A stretch of 64,000 nt of DNA from an uncultured Atopobiaceae bacterium (GTDB lineage Bacteria > Actinomycetota > Coriobacteriia > Coriobacteriales > Atopobiaceae). Where the stretch lies: contig CALUJM010000002.1 in the NCBI GenBank assembly GCA_944320975.1, forward strand, positions 62,001-126,000, in the 5' to 3' direction. Position numbers and translations under genes: made by a program. The first letter of the stretch is position 1; every line of letters starts with the position of its first letter. Of this stretch, positions 1 through 11,784 are shown one piece after another. The notes under the pieces are model-generated. The model saw nothing but the letters and a program-made list of their open reading frames with translations, was not told the origin of the DNA and did no database searches.

Positions 1-64
1 GCTGGGCCGCGCCGCGGGCCGTGAGCGAGACGGGCGGGACGCGCCCCCTCGCGCCGCCGCTCAT
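1..64 (-). CDS. Start of a DUF58-type protein (partial)
   Basis: Only the first 21 codons lie in the window; the gene continues past the left edge. Its ATG (62-64) overlaps the TGA stop of the MoxR gene as ATGA, so the two are translationally coupled. The visible N-terminus, ending in VSLTARGAA, resembles the short 'L-T-x-R-G' entry of DUF58 proteins, which are the usual downstream partners of MoxR ATPases. Identity is inferred from this stub plus context and is therefore tentative. Confidence 0.45.
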   Translation of the reverse strand, partial: MSGGARGRVPPVSLTARGAAQ

Positions 65-1035
65 CTCCGCTTTCCGTCGGGCGCCGGCACCCGGGCGATC
101 GCGCGGGACAGGGCGGCCCGCTGCTGCTCGGTCTGCCCGGCGTCGGGGGAGAGGTCGCGCAGCACGAGGCGGTGGGCGAGCACGGCGGGAGCGAGCGCGC
201 GGACGTCCGAGGGGAAGACAGACGCGCGCCCGTCGAGCAGCGCGCGCGTGCGGCTGATGGCGAGCAGGGCGAGCCCGGCGCGCGGGGAGGCACCGAGCCG
301 GATCTCGGGCGAGCGGCGCGTGGCGTCGAGCAGCGCCAGGGCGTAGGCCGCGACCTTCTCGCCCACGTGGACGACCGAGGCGAGCTCGCGGAAGGCGCGC
401 ACGTCGCTCAGGCCACAGACCGGGCGCACGCGGGAGACGGGGTCGACGCCCGAGGCTCCGGCGAGCATCGCGCGCTCCGCCTCGGCGGCCGGGTAGCCGA
501 GGCTCGTGCGCACCATGAAGCGGTCGAGCTGCGCCTCGGGCAGGGGATAGGTGCCCTCCATCTCAACGGGGTTCTGCGTCGCCATCACGAAGTAGGGGTC
601 GGGCAGGTCGTAGGTCGTGCCGTCCACGGAGACCCGCCGCTCCTCCATGGCCTCGAGCAGCGCCGCCTGGGTCTTGGGGTTGGCGCGGTTGATCTCGTCG
701 GCGATGACCACGTCCGAGAAGAGCGGGCCGGGGTGGAAGGTGAAGGCGCGCGCCTGCGGGTCCCACACGCTCACGCCGGTGAGGTCGCTCGGAAGGAGGT
801 CCGAGGTGAACTGGACGCGCGTCGCTCGGGCGCGTACCGCGCGGGCCAGCGCCCGCGCGAGCGTGGTCTTGCCCACGCCGGGGACGTCCTCGAGCAGCAG
901 GTGCCCGCCGGAGAGCAGGCACATGACGGCGAGCGCGACGGCCTCGCGCGGCACGGCGAGCGCCGCGTCGAGCTCGTGGGCGATGTTTGCGCCGAGGCCG
1001 GCGGCGGCCTCCACGTCGGTGCCGGAGATTGCCAT
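61..1035 (-). CDS. MoxR-family AAA+ ATPase
   Basis: A cytosolic AAA+ chaperone-like ATPase of about 324 residues. Visible motifs are Walker A (GVGKTTLA, near residue 50), Walker B with the following DEINRANPKTQAALLEAMEE stretch, sensor 1 in MATQNP, and the EGTYPLPEAQLDRF segment typical of MoxR. The start at 1035 is chosen over the in-frame ATG at 1095 because it has a clear GGAAGGAGG ribosome site; family members also begin near here. MoxR proteins are usually cotranscribed with DUF58 and transglutaminase-like genes, and the overlapping stub downstream fits this. Client unknown; such systems often act in metalloenzyme assembly or envelope stress. Confidence 0.9.
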   Translation of the reverse strand: MAISGTDVEAAAGLGANIAHELDAALAVPREAVALAVMCLLSGGHLLLEDVPGVGKTTLARALARAVRARATRVQFTSDLLPSDLTGVSVWDPQARAFTFHPGPLFSDVVIADEINRANPKTQAALLEAMEERRVSVDGTTYDLPDPYFVMATQNPVEMEGTYPLPEAQLDRFMVRTSLGYPAAEAERAMLAGASGVDPVSRVRPVCGLSDVRAFRELASVVHVGEKVAAYALALLDATRRSPEIRLGASPRAGLALLAISRTRALLDGRASVFPSDVRALAPAVLAHRLVLRDLSPDAGQTEQQRAALSRAIARVPAPDGKRR

Positions 1036-1243
1036 GAAGCCTCCTTCCCCCGTCTTGTCATAGTAGGCCGAGGCGGCTGCCGCCGGCCACGACAATTCGG
1101 CGAGGCGGGACAGAGGCCTCCGGGGCGCCCGCCCCTCGGGCTTTCAGCTTCGACCGCCATTCCCCGCAGCCGAGAATTCGGCGAGCGGAAAATTGCTATG
1201 CTTGCCTTTCGGTGTGTTGCCGAATCGTTTGATCGGGGGAGAC

Positions 1244-2587
1244 ATGGTCAAGACGCTGGTTCTCGTTCGGCACGGCGCGCCCGAGGTGGCCTCGGCCACC
1301 GGGCAGGACATCGACCGCAGGCTCACGACTGCCGGTGCCCGCGCGCTGCGCATCGCCTATCCGCGCACGTTCGCCCTGCTCGGTGACAATCCCAAGGTGG
1401 AGGTCTGGAGCAGCCCCGCCGTGCGCGCCATCGAGACCGCGGACGTGGTGGCCGCCGCCACGGGCGTCGAGGACATCGAGGTCCACCAGTCCCTCTACGC
1501 CCAGGACATGGCGACGTTTCTCGCCGAGCTCGACGCCGCGCAGACGCCCTGCGTGATCGCCGTCGGCCACGCCCCCCTCGTCGACAACCTCGCTTCCCGC
1601 CTGCTGGGCACCTGCCCGCCGCTGGGGAAGGGCTCCGCCATCGCCGTCGACCTCGCGGGCGGGTTCTCCGGCCGCGGCGTCCTGCGCTGGTATGTCTGCG
1701 GCCCGGAGTCGACCTCCTGGGAGGAGCTCGCGGTCGTGGAGCACGCGGTCGCCGGCGCCGTGCGCGACCTCTCCTCGCGGGCGGACGCGTTTCTCGCCGG
1801 ACCCGAGAGCGCCGAGGCGCTGCGCCAGTTCAGGATCGCCCTGCGCCGCGTCCGCTCGCTGCTGCAGTTCCTCGCCCCGTGGCAGACCAAGAAGCAGAAC
1901 CGCCGCTGCGAGCACGTGATCAAGGAGCTGCAGGTGGCCTCCGCTCGCCTGCGCGCCCTCGACATCCTCTCCGAGACCGTGTCCGGCCTCGTCGAGAGCG
2001 GCGAGTTGGGCGAGAACAGCCTGCTGCCCATGTCGTGCGCCAAGGAGCGCTCGCTCGAGTGCGCCTCGCTGCTCACCTTCATGCGCAAGCGCCACTCCGC
2101 AAAGGAGCTCGGCAAGATCGCCCACGAGCTCGCGCACCACTTCGGGTGGAAGTCCAAGGTCTCCGAGCGCGGCGTCACCGCTGACGACTTCCGCGCCCAC
2201 TTCGACGAGGAGTTCAACGAGGTCGACGAGGATCTCTTCGGCCTCGACCTGCGCGACGGCGACGCCGTCTACGTCGCTCGCCGCGACACCAAGGAGATGC
2301 ACTACGTCGCCGAGCGCCTCGGCGAGGTCCTGGGGCCCGAGCGCGCCCAGATGAGCGAGTACCTCGACGAGATCCAGCGTGAGCTCGGGGCCCTCTCGGA
2401 CGCCCGTAGCAACAAGCAGCTTGCGGAGGAGTGCGCCAAGAGCCCGCGCTTCCGCGGCGTCCGTGCAGACCTGGGCGTCGTCGCGCGCGACCAAGCCGAG
2501 GTCGTCTCGGCCATCACCTCGGGGCTCCGGCGCCGCGAGGCAGAGGACCACGGGGACGCCGAGCCGGAAGAGACCGAGGAGGAGTAG
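1244..2587 (+). CDS. SixA-like histidine phosphatase fused to a CHAD domain
   Basis: A 447-residue protein with two parts. The N-terminal about 155 residues are a histidine phosphatase: the RHG catalytic motif ([10 protein letters not shown], residues 4-13) and the second catalytic His in [10 protein letters not shown] near residue 110. From about residue 175 to the end is a CHAD domain, recognisable by the Arg-rich [16 protein letters not shown] helix; CHAD domains bind polyphosphate in characterised cases. The start at 1244 has a GGGGGAG ribosome site 2-8 bases upstream; the longer frame from 1193 has none. The last codons carry the ribosome site of the following fumarase, so the two are probably cotranscribed. 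The physiological substrate cannot be read from sequence. Confidence 0.85.
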   Translation: MVKTLVLVRHGAPEVASATGQDIDRRLTTAGARALRIAYPRTFALLGDNPKVEVWSSPAVRAIETADVVAAATGVEDIEVHQSLYAQDMATFLAELDAAQTPCVIAVGHAPLVDNLASRLLGTCPPLGKGSAIAVDLAGGFSGRGVLRWYVCGPESTSWEELAVVEHAVAGAVRDLSSRADAFLAGPESAEALRQFRIALRRVRSLLQFLAPWQTKKQNRRCEHVIKELQVASARLRALDILSETVSGLVESGELGENSLLPMSCAKERSLECASLLTFMRKRHSAKELGKIAHELAHHFGWKSKVSERGVTADDFRAHFDEEFNEVDEDLFGLDLRDGDAVYVARRDTKEMHYVAERLGEVLGPERAQMSEYLDEIQRELGALSDARSNKQLAEECAKSPRFRGVRADLGVVARDQAEVVSAITSGLRRREAEDHGDAEPEETEEE

Positions 2588-2588
2588 C

Positions 2589-3995
2589 TTGGACGAGAAG
2601 AACGCGGGCGCCGGGGCCTGGCGCGTGGAGCGGGACTCGATGGGGGAGATGCGCGTTCCGGCGGACGCCCTCTGGGGCGCTCAGACCGAGCGCAGCCATG
2701 AGAACTTCCCCATTGGCACCGAGCGCATGCCCGCGGAGATCGTGTCCGCGTTCGCCCTGGTGAAGAAGGCCGCCGCGCGCGCCAACTGGCGCCTGGGCCG
2801 TCTTGCTCCCGAGGCGTGCGACCTCATCTGCGCCGCTGCCGACGAGGTCCTTCTCGGCCGGCACGATGACGACTTCCCGCTCGTGGTCTGGCAGACGGGC
2901 TCCGGTACCCAGTCCAACATGAACATGAACGAGGTCCTGGCCAACCGCGGCAACCAGCTCGCGGCCGAGCGCGGGGTCGCTCTGGAGAAGCCGCTGCACC
3001 CCAACGACTCGGTCAACATGAGCCAGTCGTCCAACGACACCTTCCCCACGGCCATGCACGTGGCCGCCGCCATGGCCGTGACGGGGCGCCTGCTTCCCGC
3101 GATCGACCGGATCGTGGGCACGCTGCGTCGCCTCGAGGAGGAGAACGCCGGCGTGGTCAAGAGCGGCCGCACCCACCTGCAGGACGCGGTGCCCATCTCC
3201 TTCTCCCAGGAGATCTCCGGCTGGCGCGGCCTGCTCGAGGGCTCCCGCGAGGAGCTCGTGGCCGCGATGGGCGGGCTTTACCGCCTGGCTCTGGGCGGCA
3301 CGGCGGTGGGCACGGGGCTCAACGCGCCGGAGGGCTTCGACGAGGCGGTGGCAGCCGAGGTGGCCGAGCTCACGGGCCTTCCCTTCGTGACCGACCCCAA
3401 CAAGTTCCGCGCGCTCACGGGCAAGGACGCTCTCGTGTTCTCCCACGGCGCCGTCAAGGGCCTCGCCGCCAACATGATGAAGATCGCCAACGACGTGCGC
3501 TGGCTCGCGTCGGGCCCGCGCCTGGGCCTGGGCGAGATCACCATCCCGGCCAACGAGCCGGGCAGCTCGATCATGCCGGGCAAGGTCAACCCCACGCAGT
3601 GCGAGGCCGTGACGATGGTTGCCGTGCAGGTCATGGGCAACGACGCCGCGATCGGCATGGCCGCCTCCCAGGGCAACTTCGAGCTCAACGTCTTCATGCC
3701 GGTGATCGCCTACAACTACCTGCAGTCCGTTCGCCTGCTCGCCGATGCGATCGTCTCCTTTGACGAGCGCTGCCTGAGCGGGCTCACCGCTAATCGAGAG
3801 AAGATGGCAGAGAACCTCCACCGCTCGCTCATGCTCGTGACGAGCCTCAACCCCTACATCGGCTACGACAACGCCGCGCGCGTGGCCAAGAAGGCCTTCG
3901 CCGAGGGGACGTCGCTGCGCGAGGCGTGCGTGGCGCTGGGGCTGCTCACACCGGAGCGCTTCGACGAGGTCTTCCACCCCGAGCAGATGTGTTAA
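2589..3995 (+). CDS. fumC: Class II fumarate hydratase
   Basis: Interconverts fumarate and L-malate; cytosolic homotetramer without Fe-S cluster. The signature [11 protein letters not shown] lies near residue 325 and the early block [20 protein letters not shown] matches the family. Length 468 residues is normal. I place the start at the TTG (2589-2591), 1 base after the previous stop, with GAGGAGGAG as ribosome site; the ATG at 2641 would remove conserved residues. The TTG start adds a short N-terminal tail beginning M-D-E-K-N, encoded by the recurrent CGAGAAGAAC motif. The TAA stop is part of a GGGGAC palindromic repeat. Confidence 0.93.
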   Translation: MDEKNAGAGAWRVERDSMGEMRVPADALWGAQTERSHENFPIGTERMPAEIVSAFALVKKAAARANWRLGRLAPEACDLICAAADEVLLGRHDDDFPLVVWQTGSGTQSNMNMNEVLANRGNQLAAERGVALEKPLHPNDSVNMSQSSNDTFPTAMHVAAAMAVTGRLLPAIDRIVGTLRRLEEENAGVVKSGRTHLQDAVPISFSQEISGWRGLLEGSREELVAAMGGLYRLALGGTAVGTGLNAPEGFDEAVAAEVAELTGLPFVTDPNKFRALTGKDALVFSHGAVKGLAANMMKIANDVRWLASGPRLGLGEITIPANEPGSSIMPGKVNPTQCEAVTMVAVQVMGNDAAIGMAASQGNFELNVFMPVIAYNYLQSVRLLADAIVSFDERCLSGLTANREKMAENLHRSLMLVTSLNPYIGYDNAARVAKKAFAEGTSLREACVALGLLTPERFDEVFHPEQMC

Positions 3996-4014
3996 TTGGG
4001 GACAGTCCCCAATT
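3994..4014. repeat. GGGGACnGTCCCC palindrome (copy 1)
   Basis: Palindrome AATTGGGGACAGTCCCCAATT. It contains the last two bases of the fumC stop codon. One of six copies in this window (also at 21148, 36314, 41135, 61396 and 61435). Confidence 0.9.
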
Positions 4015-4024
4015 TACAGAACCG

Positions 4025-4107
4025 AATAACGCGCACCATTTGTTTCCATTTTCTATATCCCCAGTTGCAGTTGGGAATTACGCGATGCGCAAACGGTGTA
4101 CGTTAAT
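4025..4107. repeat. AATAACGCGCAC inverted-repeat element (copy 1)
   Basis: About 83 bp, with outer arms beginning AATAACGCGCACCATTTG and ending CAAACGGTGTACGTTAAT, imperfectly complementary. The interior (TTTCCATTTTCTATAT) resembles copies at 48781-48859 and 49224-49301. It is noticeably more AT-rich than the surrounding DNA and lies between fumC and metY. Confidence 0.75.
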
Positions 4108-4188
4108 CTTGGGCCAACGGGTTTTCGCCGCGGTCTGCCGCCCCCGCCGGCCGCGCTATCATGGACCCACCCTACAGAAAGGACTCTC

Positions 4189-5472
4189 ATGGCAGACCAG
4201 ACCATCGCGACCCGCTGCGTCCAGGCCGGCTACACGCCCGGCGACGGCGAGCCGCGCCAGATTCCCATCGTCCAGTCCACCACCTTCAAGTACGCCACCT
4301 CCGAGCACATGGGCCAGCTCTTTGACCTCGAGGCATCCGGCTACTTCTACACGCGCCTGCAGAACCCCACCAACGACGCCGTGGCAGCCAAGATCGCCGC
4401 GCTCGAGGGCGGCGCCGCGGCCATGCTGACGAGCTCCGGCCAGGCGGCCAACTTCTTCGCGCTCTTCAACATCTGCGAGGCGGGCAGCCACATCGTCGCC
4501 AGCTCCGCGATTTACGGCGGCACGTACAACCTCATCGCGCACACCATGGCCAAGATGGGCATCGAGTCCACGTTCGTCTCGCCCGAGTGCACCGAGGAGG
4601 AGCTCGAGGCCGCCTTCCGTCCCAACACGCGCGCCGTCTTTGGCGAGACCATCGCCAACCCCGCGCTCGACGTGCTGGACATCGAGCGCTTTGCCACGGC
4701 GGCCCACGCCCACGGCGTGCCGCTGATCGTGGACAACACCTTCCCCACGCCCGTCTTCTGCCGCCCGATCGAGTGGGGCGCCGACATCGTGACCCACTCC
4801 ACCACCAAATACATGGACGGCCACGGCGTGGGCGTGGGCGGCGCGATCGTGGACTCCGGCAACTTCGACTGGATGGCCCACGCGGACAAGTTCCCCGGCC
4901 TCACGACGCCTGACGAGTCCTACCACGGCATCGTCTACGCCGAGAAGTTCGGCCAGGCCGGCGCCTTCATCACCAAGGCGACCTCGCAGCTCATGCGCGA
5001 CCTCGGCTCCATCCAGAGCCCGCAGAACGCCTTCTACCTCAACATGGGCCTCGAGAGCCTGCACGTGCGCATGCCGCAGCACTTCAAGAACGGCCTTGCC
5101 GTGGCCGAGTATCTCGAGAAGAGCGACAAGGTCACGAGCGTGCGCTTCCCGCACCTCCCGTCCGACCCGTACTACGCGCTCGCGCAGAAGTACCTGCCCG
5201 AGGGCGGCTCGGGCGTCGTGTCCTTTGAGCTCGCCGGCGGGCGCGCCGCGGCCGAGAAGTTCATGGCGGCCCTGCGCCTCGCTGCGATCGAGACCCACGT
5301 GGCCGATGCCCGCACCTGCTGCCTGCACCCGGCCTCCGCGACGCACCGCCAGATGAACGACGAGGAGCTGGCCGCCGCCGGCATCTCGCCCGCGATGGTG
5401 CGCTTCTCGTGCGGCCTCGAGGGCACCGAGGACCTCATCGCCGACATCGAGCAGGCGCTCGCCGCGATCTAG
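4189..5472 (+). CDS. metY: O-acetylhomoserine sulfhydrylase (aminocarboxypropyltransferase)
   Basis: PLP enzyme of the Cys/Met gamma family that makes homocysteine from O-acetylhomoserine and sulfide. Length 427 residues matches MetY rather than the shorter MetB/MetC. The PLP lysine lies in THSTTKYMDGHG at about residue 207, and the early ATRCVQAGYTPGDGEPRQ and STTFKY blocks are typical. The start at 4189 has GAAAGGA upstream; the longer frame from 4096 runs into repeat sequence. It stands alone between two repeat-bearing gaps, so it is probably monocistronic. No riboswitch fits in the short space upstream. Confidence 0.92.
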   Translation: MADQTIATRCVQAGYTPGDGEPRQIPIVQSTTFKYATSEHMGQLFDLEASGYFYTRLQNPTNDAVAAKIAALEGGAAAMLTSSGQAANFFALFNICEAGSHIVASSAIYGGTYNLIAHTMAKMGIESTFVSPECTEEELEAAFRPNTRAVFGETIANPALDVLDIERFATAAHAHGVPLIVDNTFPTPVFCRPIEWGADIVTHSTTKYMDGHGVGVGGAIVDSGNFDWMAHADKFPGLTTPDESYHGIVYAEKFGQAGAFITKATSQLMRDLGSIQSPQNAFYLNMGLESLHVRMPQHFKNGLAVAEYLEKSDKVTSVRFPHLPSDPYYALAQKYLPEGGSGVVSFELAGGRAAAEKFMAALRLAAIETHVADARTCCLHPASATHRQMNDEELAAAGISPAMVRFSCGLEGTEDLIADIEQALAAI

Positions 5473-5479
5473 GGGGTTA

Positions 5480-5575
5480 GCCCCTGGGCCGAGACCGCGC
5501 CCTTCTCCGGCGCTCAGACAGCTTCGCTGCGCGAAGAACTCGCGGCGGAGAAGGGCACGGTCTCGGCCCAGGGGC
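5480..5575. repeat. Long hairpin with conserved loop (element C)
   Basis: A near-perfect inverted repeat with arms of about 32 bases (GCCCCTGGGCCGAGACCG at the left end, its complement at the right end) enclosing a loop that contains GCTCAGACA, CTTCGC and GAAGAACTCGCG. The loop, read on this strand, resembles the complements of the loops at 47010-47078 and 56735-56820, while the stem sequence is different. It lies after metY and 43 bases before lacZ, with no U-run, so a simple terminator role is not obvious. Confidence 0.75.
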
Positions 5576-5582
5576 CGCCTAG

Positions 5583-8594
<3,012 letters not shown>

Positions 8595-8603
8595 TGAGCG
8601 TCG

Positions 8604-8906
8604 CTATGCAAGCCTGATGGTCTTGTCGCCAATCTGGATGATCGCCTCGAACGTGCCGCCCAGGGCCTCCGCGTAGCGCATGAGCGTGCTCACCTTGAGC
8701 GAGCTCACGTCGCCGCTCTCCAGCTCGGAGACGCGCGCCTGGCTGATGCCCATGCGCTCGGCCACGTCCGTCTGTGTGAGGTGCTCAGCCTTGCGGGCCT
8801 CCTGCAGCTCGTAGGCAGTGCACTCTGCGATGAGCTTGAGGGCCTCCTGGTGGATTTCCTCTCGGTCAAAGCCGCGGCGGGCGATGAAGTCGTCAAGCGT
8901 GTCCAT
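8604..8906 (-). CDS. HigA-like XRE antitoxin
   Basis: A 100-residue helix-turn-helix protein, with the HTH at about residues 43-70 (LTQTDVAERMGISQARVSEL). Its start overlaps the toxin gene end by 14 bases, and the toxin-first order is that of HigBA systems. It would bind and neutralise the toxin and autorepress the operon. Converges on lacZ with only 9 bp between the stops and no evident terminator. Confidence 0.85.
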   Translation of the reverse strand: MDTLDDFIARRGFDREEIHQEALKLIAECTAYELQEARKAEHLTQTDVAERMGISQARVSELESGDVSSLKVSTLMRYAEALGGTFEAIIQIGDKTIRLA

Positions 8907-9276
8907 GTTGGGCGTCCTTCCACGTCAGATATTGTCTATAGCGCCTCTCGGCTTCCGGAATCGCTTTCTTGTACCACTTGTCCCACTTTGGCCCACGCGA
9001 AAGAAAGCCGGCCTTGTCTCCCGCCAGTAGGGTGACGGCACACCTCTCGCTGTCAAAGACAAAGAGAATGCGAATCTCGCTTCGTCCCGTGGATCTTGGC
9101 CTCAGCTCCTTAAGATTGTGGATTGAAGATCCTTTGATGGTATCTACAAGAGGGCGTCCGAGCTCAGGTCCCTGGACGGCCAGGGCGTCCAGCGCTGCGG
9201 CAACCTGTCTTGCCACGGGCTCTTGGAGTGAGTCGAGCCAACTTCTGATGAATTCCGTCTGAACCGTCCACCTCAT
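8893..9276 (-). CDS. HigB/RelE-like toxin (phage Gp49-like family)
   Basis: A 127-residue basic protein. The central KELRPRSTGRSEIRILFVFD and LLAGDKAG blocks are characteristic of the Gp49-like HigB family of ribosome-dependent mRNA endonucleases. The ATG at 9276 has AGGAGAAAGG upstream. GC content is lower and codon choice looser than in neighbouring genes, which fits horizontal acquisition. Function is by family and gene pairing. Confidence 0.85.
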   Translation of the reverse strand: MRWTVQTEFIRSWLDSLQEPVARQVAAALDALAVQGPELGRPLVDTIKGSSIHNLKELRPRSTGRSEIRILFVFDSERCAVTLLAGDKAGFLSRGPKWDKWYKKAIPEAERRYRQYLTWKDAQHGHA

Positions 9277-9494
9277 ACTACAACCTTTCTCCTATATCAA
9301 ACAAGGCCAAAAGAGCCCTGCGCCCTTGCGGGAGGGAGAAGCAAGTTGCTGTTCGTGTGAGATGGGCCGCTACCTGATGTTCGGATTCGGCGACCTGTCC
9401 GATGCGCTGTGCTCTACGACCGCGCCTGTCGCTGGTCCCAGCGTTCCTTCGCTGCAACACCATCCTATTACAAACACATGTTCGAGTCAACAAG

Positions 9495-9528
9495 AAAACA
9501 AAGGGCCCGCGGCGTGATCCGCGGGCCC
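9495..9528 (-). terminator. Terminator of the FKBP gene
   Basis: Perfect 10-bp stem GGGCCCGCGG/CCGCGGGCCC with a 6-base loop, followed on the minus strand by a T-rich tract (complement of AAAACAAA). The rest of 9277-9494 shows no convincing gene; short frames there lack ribosome sites. Confidence 0.85.
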
Positions 9529-9551
9529 CGAGAGAGGCGATGTCCCTCCCG

Positions 9552-9980
9552 CTACTCCTCGACCTCGAGCAGCTCGATGTTGAAGTTGAGGGCCTTGCCG
9601 GCCATCTCGTGGTTCATGTCAAAGGTGATGTTGCCGTCCTCGACGGAGGCCACCACGGCAGGGAAGGGCTGGCCCATCGGCGAGGTGAGCATCACGCGGT
9701 CGCCGGCGGAGAGCTCCTCGGCGCCGGGCATGGCGCTCACGGGCACGGTCTGGACGAGGCGCTCGTCGCGCTCGCCGTAGGCGTTGGCGGGCTCGAGGCG
9801 GATGTCGATGACCTGGCCGACCTCCATCTCGCGGACGGCGGCGTCAAAGCCGGGGATCATCTGGCCGGCCATGCAGGTGAAGGCCAGCGGCTCGTTGCGG
9901 TCGCGGGAGGAGTCGAACTTCGTGCCGTCGTCGAGCGTGCCGACGTAGTGGACCTTGACCTTCTTGCCCTCGTTGCTCAT
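9552..9980 (-). CDS. SlyD-like FKBP-type peptidyl-prolyl isomerase
   Basis: A 142-residue cis-trans prolyl isomerase. The FKBP half-domains (VKVHYVGTLDDGTKFDSS and MIPGFDAAVREMEVGQ) flank an insert-in-flap region (residues about 70-125) that in SlyD proteins gives chaperone activity. No His-rich metal-binding tail is present. The ATG at 9980 has CAGGAGATT upstream; longer in-frame extensions are unsupported. Cytosolic, monocistronic, ending in a strong terminator. Confidence 0.9.
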   Translation of the reverse strand: MSNEGKKVKVHYVGTLDDGTKFDSSRDRNEPLAFTCMAGQMIPGFDAAVREMEVGQVIDIRLEPANAYGERDERLVQTVPVSAMPGAEELSAGDRVMLTSPMGQPFPAVVASVEDGNITFDMNHEMAGKALNFNIELLEVEE

Positions 9981-10070
9981 GGAATCTCCTGTCGTGTGGG
10001 ACGGTTGCGGGCTGTTCCGGTCCCTGATTGTGACAGAACGCGGTGCTCGACGCTCGGCGTGAACGCGCTC

Positions 10071-10130
10071 ACCATACATACCCGTCATTTTGAGGGCCAA
10101 ATGGAGCCTGAAATGACGGGTATGCATGGT
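10071..10130. repeat. Palindromic repeat between FKBP and membrane-protein genes
   Basis: Arms ACCATACATACCCGTCATTT and AAATGACGGGTATGCATGGT pair with one mismatch around a 20-base centre. No second copy was recognised in the window. It could act as a stem-loop terminator for the gene ending at 10139. Confidence 0.8.
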
Positions 10131-10138
10131 TTGCCGGG

Positions 10139-11269
10139 CTAGTCGCGGTCGGCGCGGTCCCAGATGCGGTCCCAGACGCGCTTCTCCATGAGCTGGTCGC
10201 GCAGGGTCGCCCAGTTCCCCTCGGTGAGCTGGCTCGCGTCCAGCGTGACTCCGAGGACCTGTTCCATGTCGGAGCGCGTGAAGACGTGCACGTCGGTGTC
10301 GGTGTACGGGCTGTCGTCGTCGGGCTCCGTCTCGTAGACGGTCAGCGTGTCGAGGTCGCTCACCGTGCATATGAGGGCGGCCGCGTTGAAGACCAGGGCG
10401 CGGTCGACGTAGTCGTCGTCCCGGGCGATGTAGTTGCGCTCGTCGTGCGTGGGGTAGCTGTAGGTGACCTCAAGGGTGCCGGCGGACGGGACGGAGACCC
10501 CTCCGAGGTAGGTGCCCAGCGGGAGCGTCTGGACGAGCATGGTGAGGGCGCCCTGGTCCGGGCTGGCGGTGCTGAGCGCGGTCTGCCCGGAGAGCGTCTC
10601 CGGCGTGACGGCATAGATGTCGTCGCTCAGGTCATCAGCCGAGTCCTCCGGCGCGCCGGTGGTCTGGCCGCCGGTCGTCTGCTGGGACGTGTCGGCTCCG
10701 TTGCCGGTCGTCTGCGACGTGGTTTGGCCGCTGGGCTCGGAGGTCGTTCCGGGCTCGTCGACCTGCTGGACCGTCTGCGAGGTCTGCCCCTGGTAGTCAT
10801 CGTGTGCCCGCTGCGTGTCCAGCATGCTGAACACGGTGCAGCCCGCTATGCCCGCGACCAGGAGGACGACTGCCACCACTGCTACAATTATGCCCGCGCT
10901 CCAGCGCTTGGGTGCTGCCGGAGCGGGCGCGGGTGGCGTCACGCCGGCAGGCGGCTCGGGCGCGGCCGGGCGCGGCGGCACGGGGCCGGGCTGCGATTCG
11001 GGCTTCGGCTCCGGCCGGGGCATCGCGCGCGTGGGCGCCTCCGCCGTCGCAGGCTCGTCCTTCTCGCCCAATACGTCCTCGATGCTCGTCACGGCCTCGC
11101 ACGTGCGACGATACGCCTCGTCCGCACTCATCCCCTGGGCCACGTAGTCGTCATAGCGAGCCACGAGGTTGCCGTAGATCTCCTCCTTGAGCTCGATGGT
11201 CTCGGCGTCGAGCATGCGGCCCTCGAAGAGGTGCTCGACGTGCATCCGAATGTCGCTCCTGTCGCTCAT
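10139..11269 (-). CDS. Membrane protein cotranscribed with a PadR regulator
   Basis: A 376-residue protein. Residues 1-70 form a helical cytoplasmic domain (HVEHLFEGRMLD, LKEEIYGNLVARYDDYVAQG) like the prefix domain found on permeases encoded beside PadR genes. A Pro/Ala-rich linker follows, then one transmembrane helix near residues 125-147 (IIVAVVAVVLLVAGIAGCTVF), a Thr/Gln-rich linker, and a C-terminal extracellular domain of about 170 residues that I do not recognise. Its start overlaps the PadR stop (ATGA), so the two form an operon. Probably a stress-responsive envelope protein; no enzyme motif is visible. Confidence 0.7.
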   Translation of the reverse strand: MSDRSDIRMHVEHLFEGRMLDAETIELKEEIYGNLVARYDDYVAQGMSADEAYRRTCEAVTSIEDVLGEKDEPATAEAPTRAMPRPEPKPESQPGPVPPRPAAPEPPAGVTPPAPAPAAPKRWSAGIIVAVVAVVLLVAGIAGCTVFSMLDTQRAHDDYQGQTSQTVQQVDEPGTTSEPSGQTTSQTTGNGADTSQQTTGGQTTGAPEDSADDLSDDIYAVTPETLSGQTALSTASPDQGALTMLVQTLPLGTYLGGVSVPSAGTLEVTYSYPTHDERNYIARDDDYVDRALVFNAAALICTVSDLDTLTVYETEPDDDSPYTDTDVHVFTRSDMEQVLGVTLDASQLTEGNWATLRDQLMEKRVWDRIWDRADRD

Positions 11270-11616
11270 TTAATGCCTCCGTCCTGCCTGAGAAGTCGGT
11301 CGATGATGGTTCGTGCTCGGACCCAGCGCGCGGTCGCCTCCGTGAGCTCGGCGCGGCCCGGGTCGGTGATGTGGTAGTACTTTCGTCGAGCGCCCTGGGA
11401 CTCGTCGCCCCAGTAGCTCTCCACGAGCCCCTGCCCCTCCAGGCGCTTGAGGCTCGTGTACAGCGAGGGCTCCTTCATCTCGTAGGCCCCCGCGCTCGTC
11501 TGGGCTACGTCCTTCAAGATCTCGTAGCCGTAGGAGTCGCCGTCGGAGAGCGTGCACAGGACTATGGCGTCGATGTTGCCGCGGATGAGGTCGCTCTCTG
11601 CGTCTCTCGTTGCCAT
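11266..11616 (-). CDS. PadR-family transcriptional regulator
   Basis: A 116-residue winged-helix regulator. Characteristic blocks are IVLCTLSDGDSYGYEILKD, the recognition region EPSLYTSLKRLEGQGLV, and the wing RRKYYHITDPGRAEL. It is the first gene of a two-gene operon with the membrane protein that it probably represses. A short inverted repeat 36-49 bases before its start (11652-11665) is a plausible operator. Confidence 0.9.
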   Translation of the reverse strand: MATRDAESDLIRGNIDAIVLCTLSDGDSYGYEILKDVAQTSAGAYEMKEPSLYTSLKRLEGQGLVESYWGDESQGARRKYYHITDPGRAELTEATARWVRARTIIDRLLRQDGGIK

Positions 11617-11651
11617 GGGTCACCTCCCTCGTCTTGTTCTCTGAGAGCATC

Positions 11652-11665
11652 GTACTCAAAAGTAC
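11652..11665. promoter_or_regulatory. Candidate PadR operator
   Basis: Inverted repeat GTACTCAAAAGTAC (5-base arms, 4-base spacer) in an AT-rich stretch between the padR-like gene and murI. PadR proteins bind short dyads in their own promoters; this is the only clear dyad there. Assignment is inference. Confidence 0.45.
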
Positions 11666-11784
11666 TATGTGTGTCGATATACCATTTGAGAAAAGTAACT
11701 GTGAGTGGCATAAATCTACGGGCGAGAGGCGGGTGCGGAGCAATGCGGTATGCTTTCTGTGGTCAATTGATGCGAGGAGGTGTC

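Noticed and set aside
9278..9493. Small frame of 71 codons on the minus strand
   Set aside because: No ribosome site, Arg-rich shadow-like composition, and it overlaps the terminator approach of the FKBP gene.
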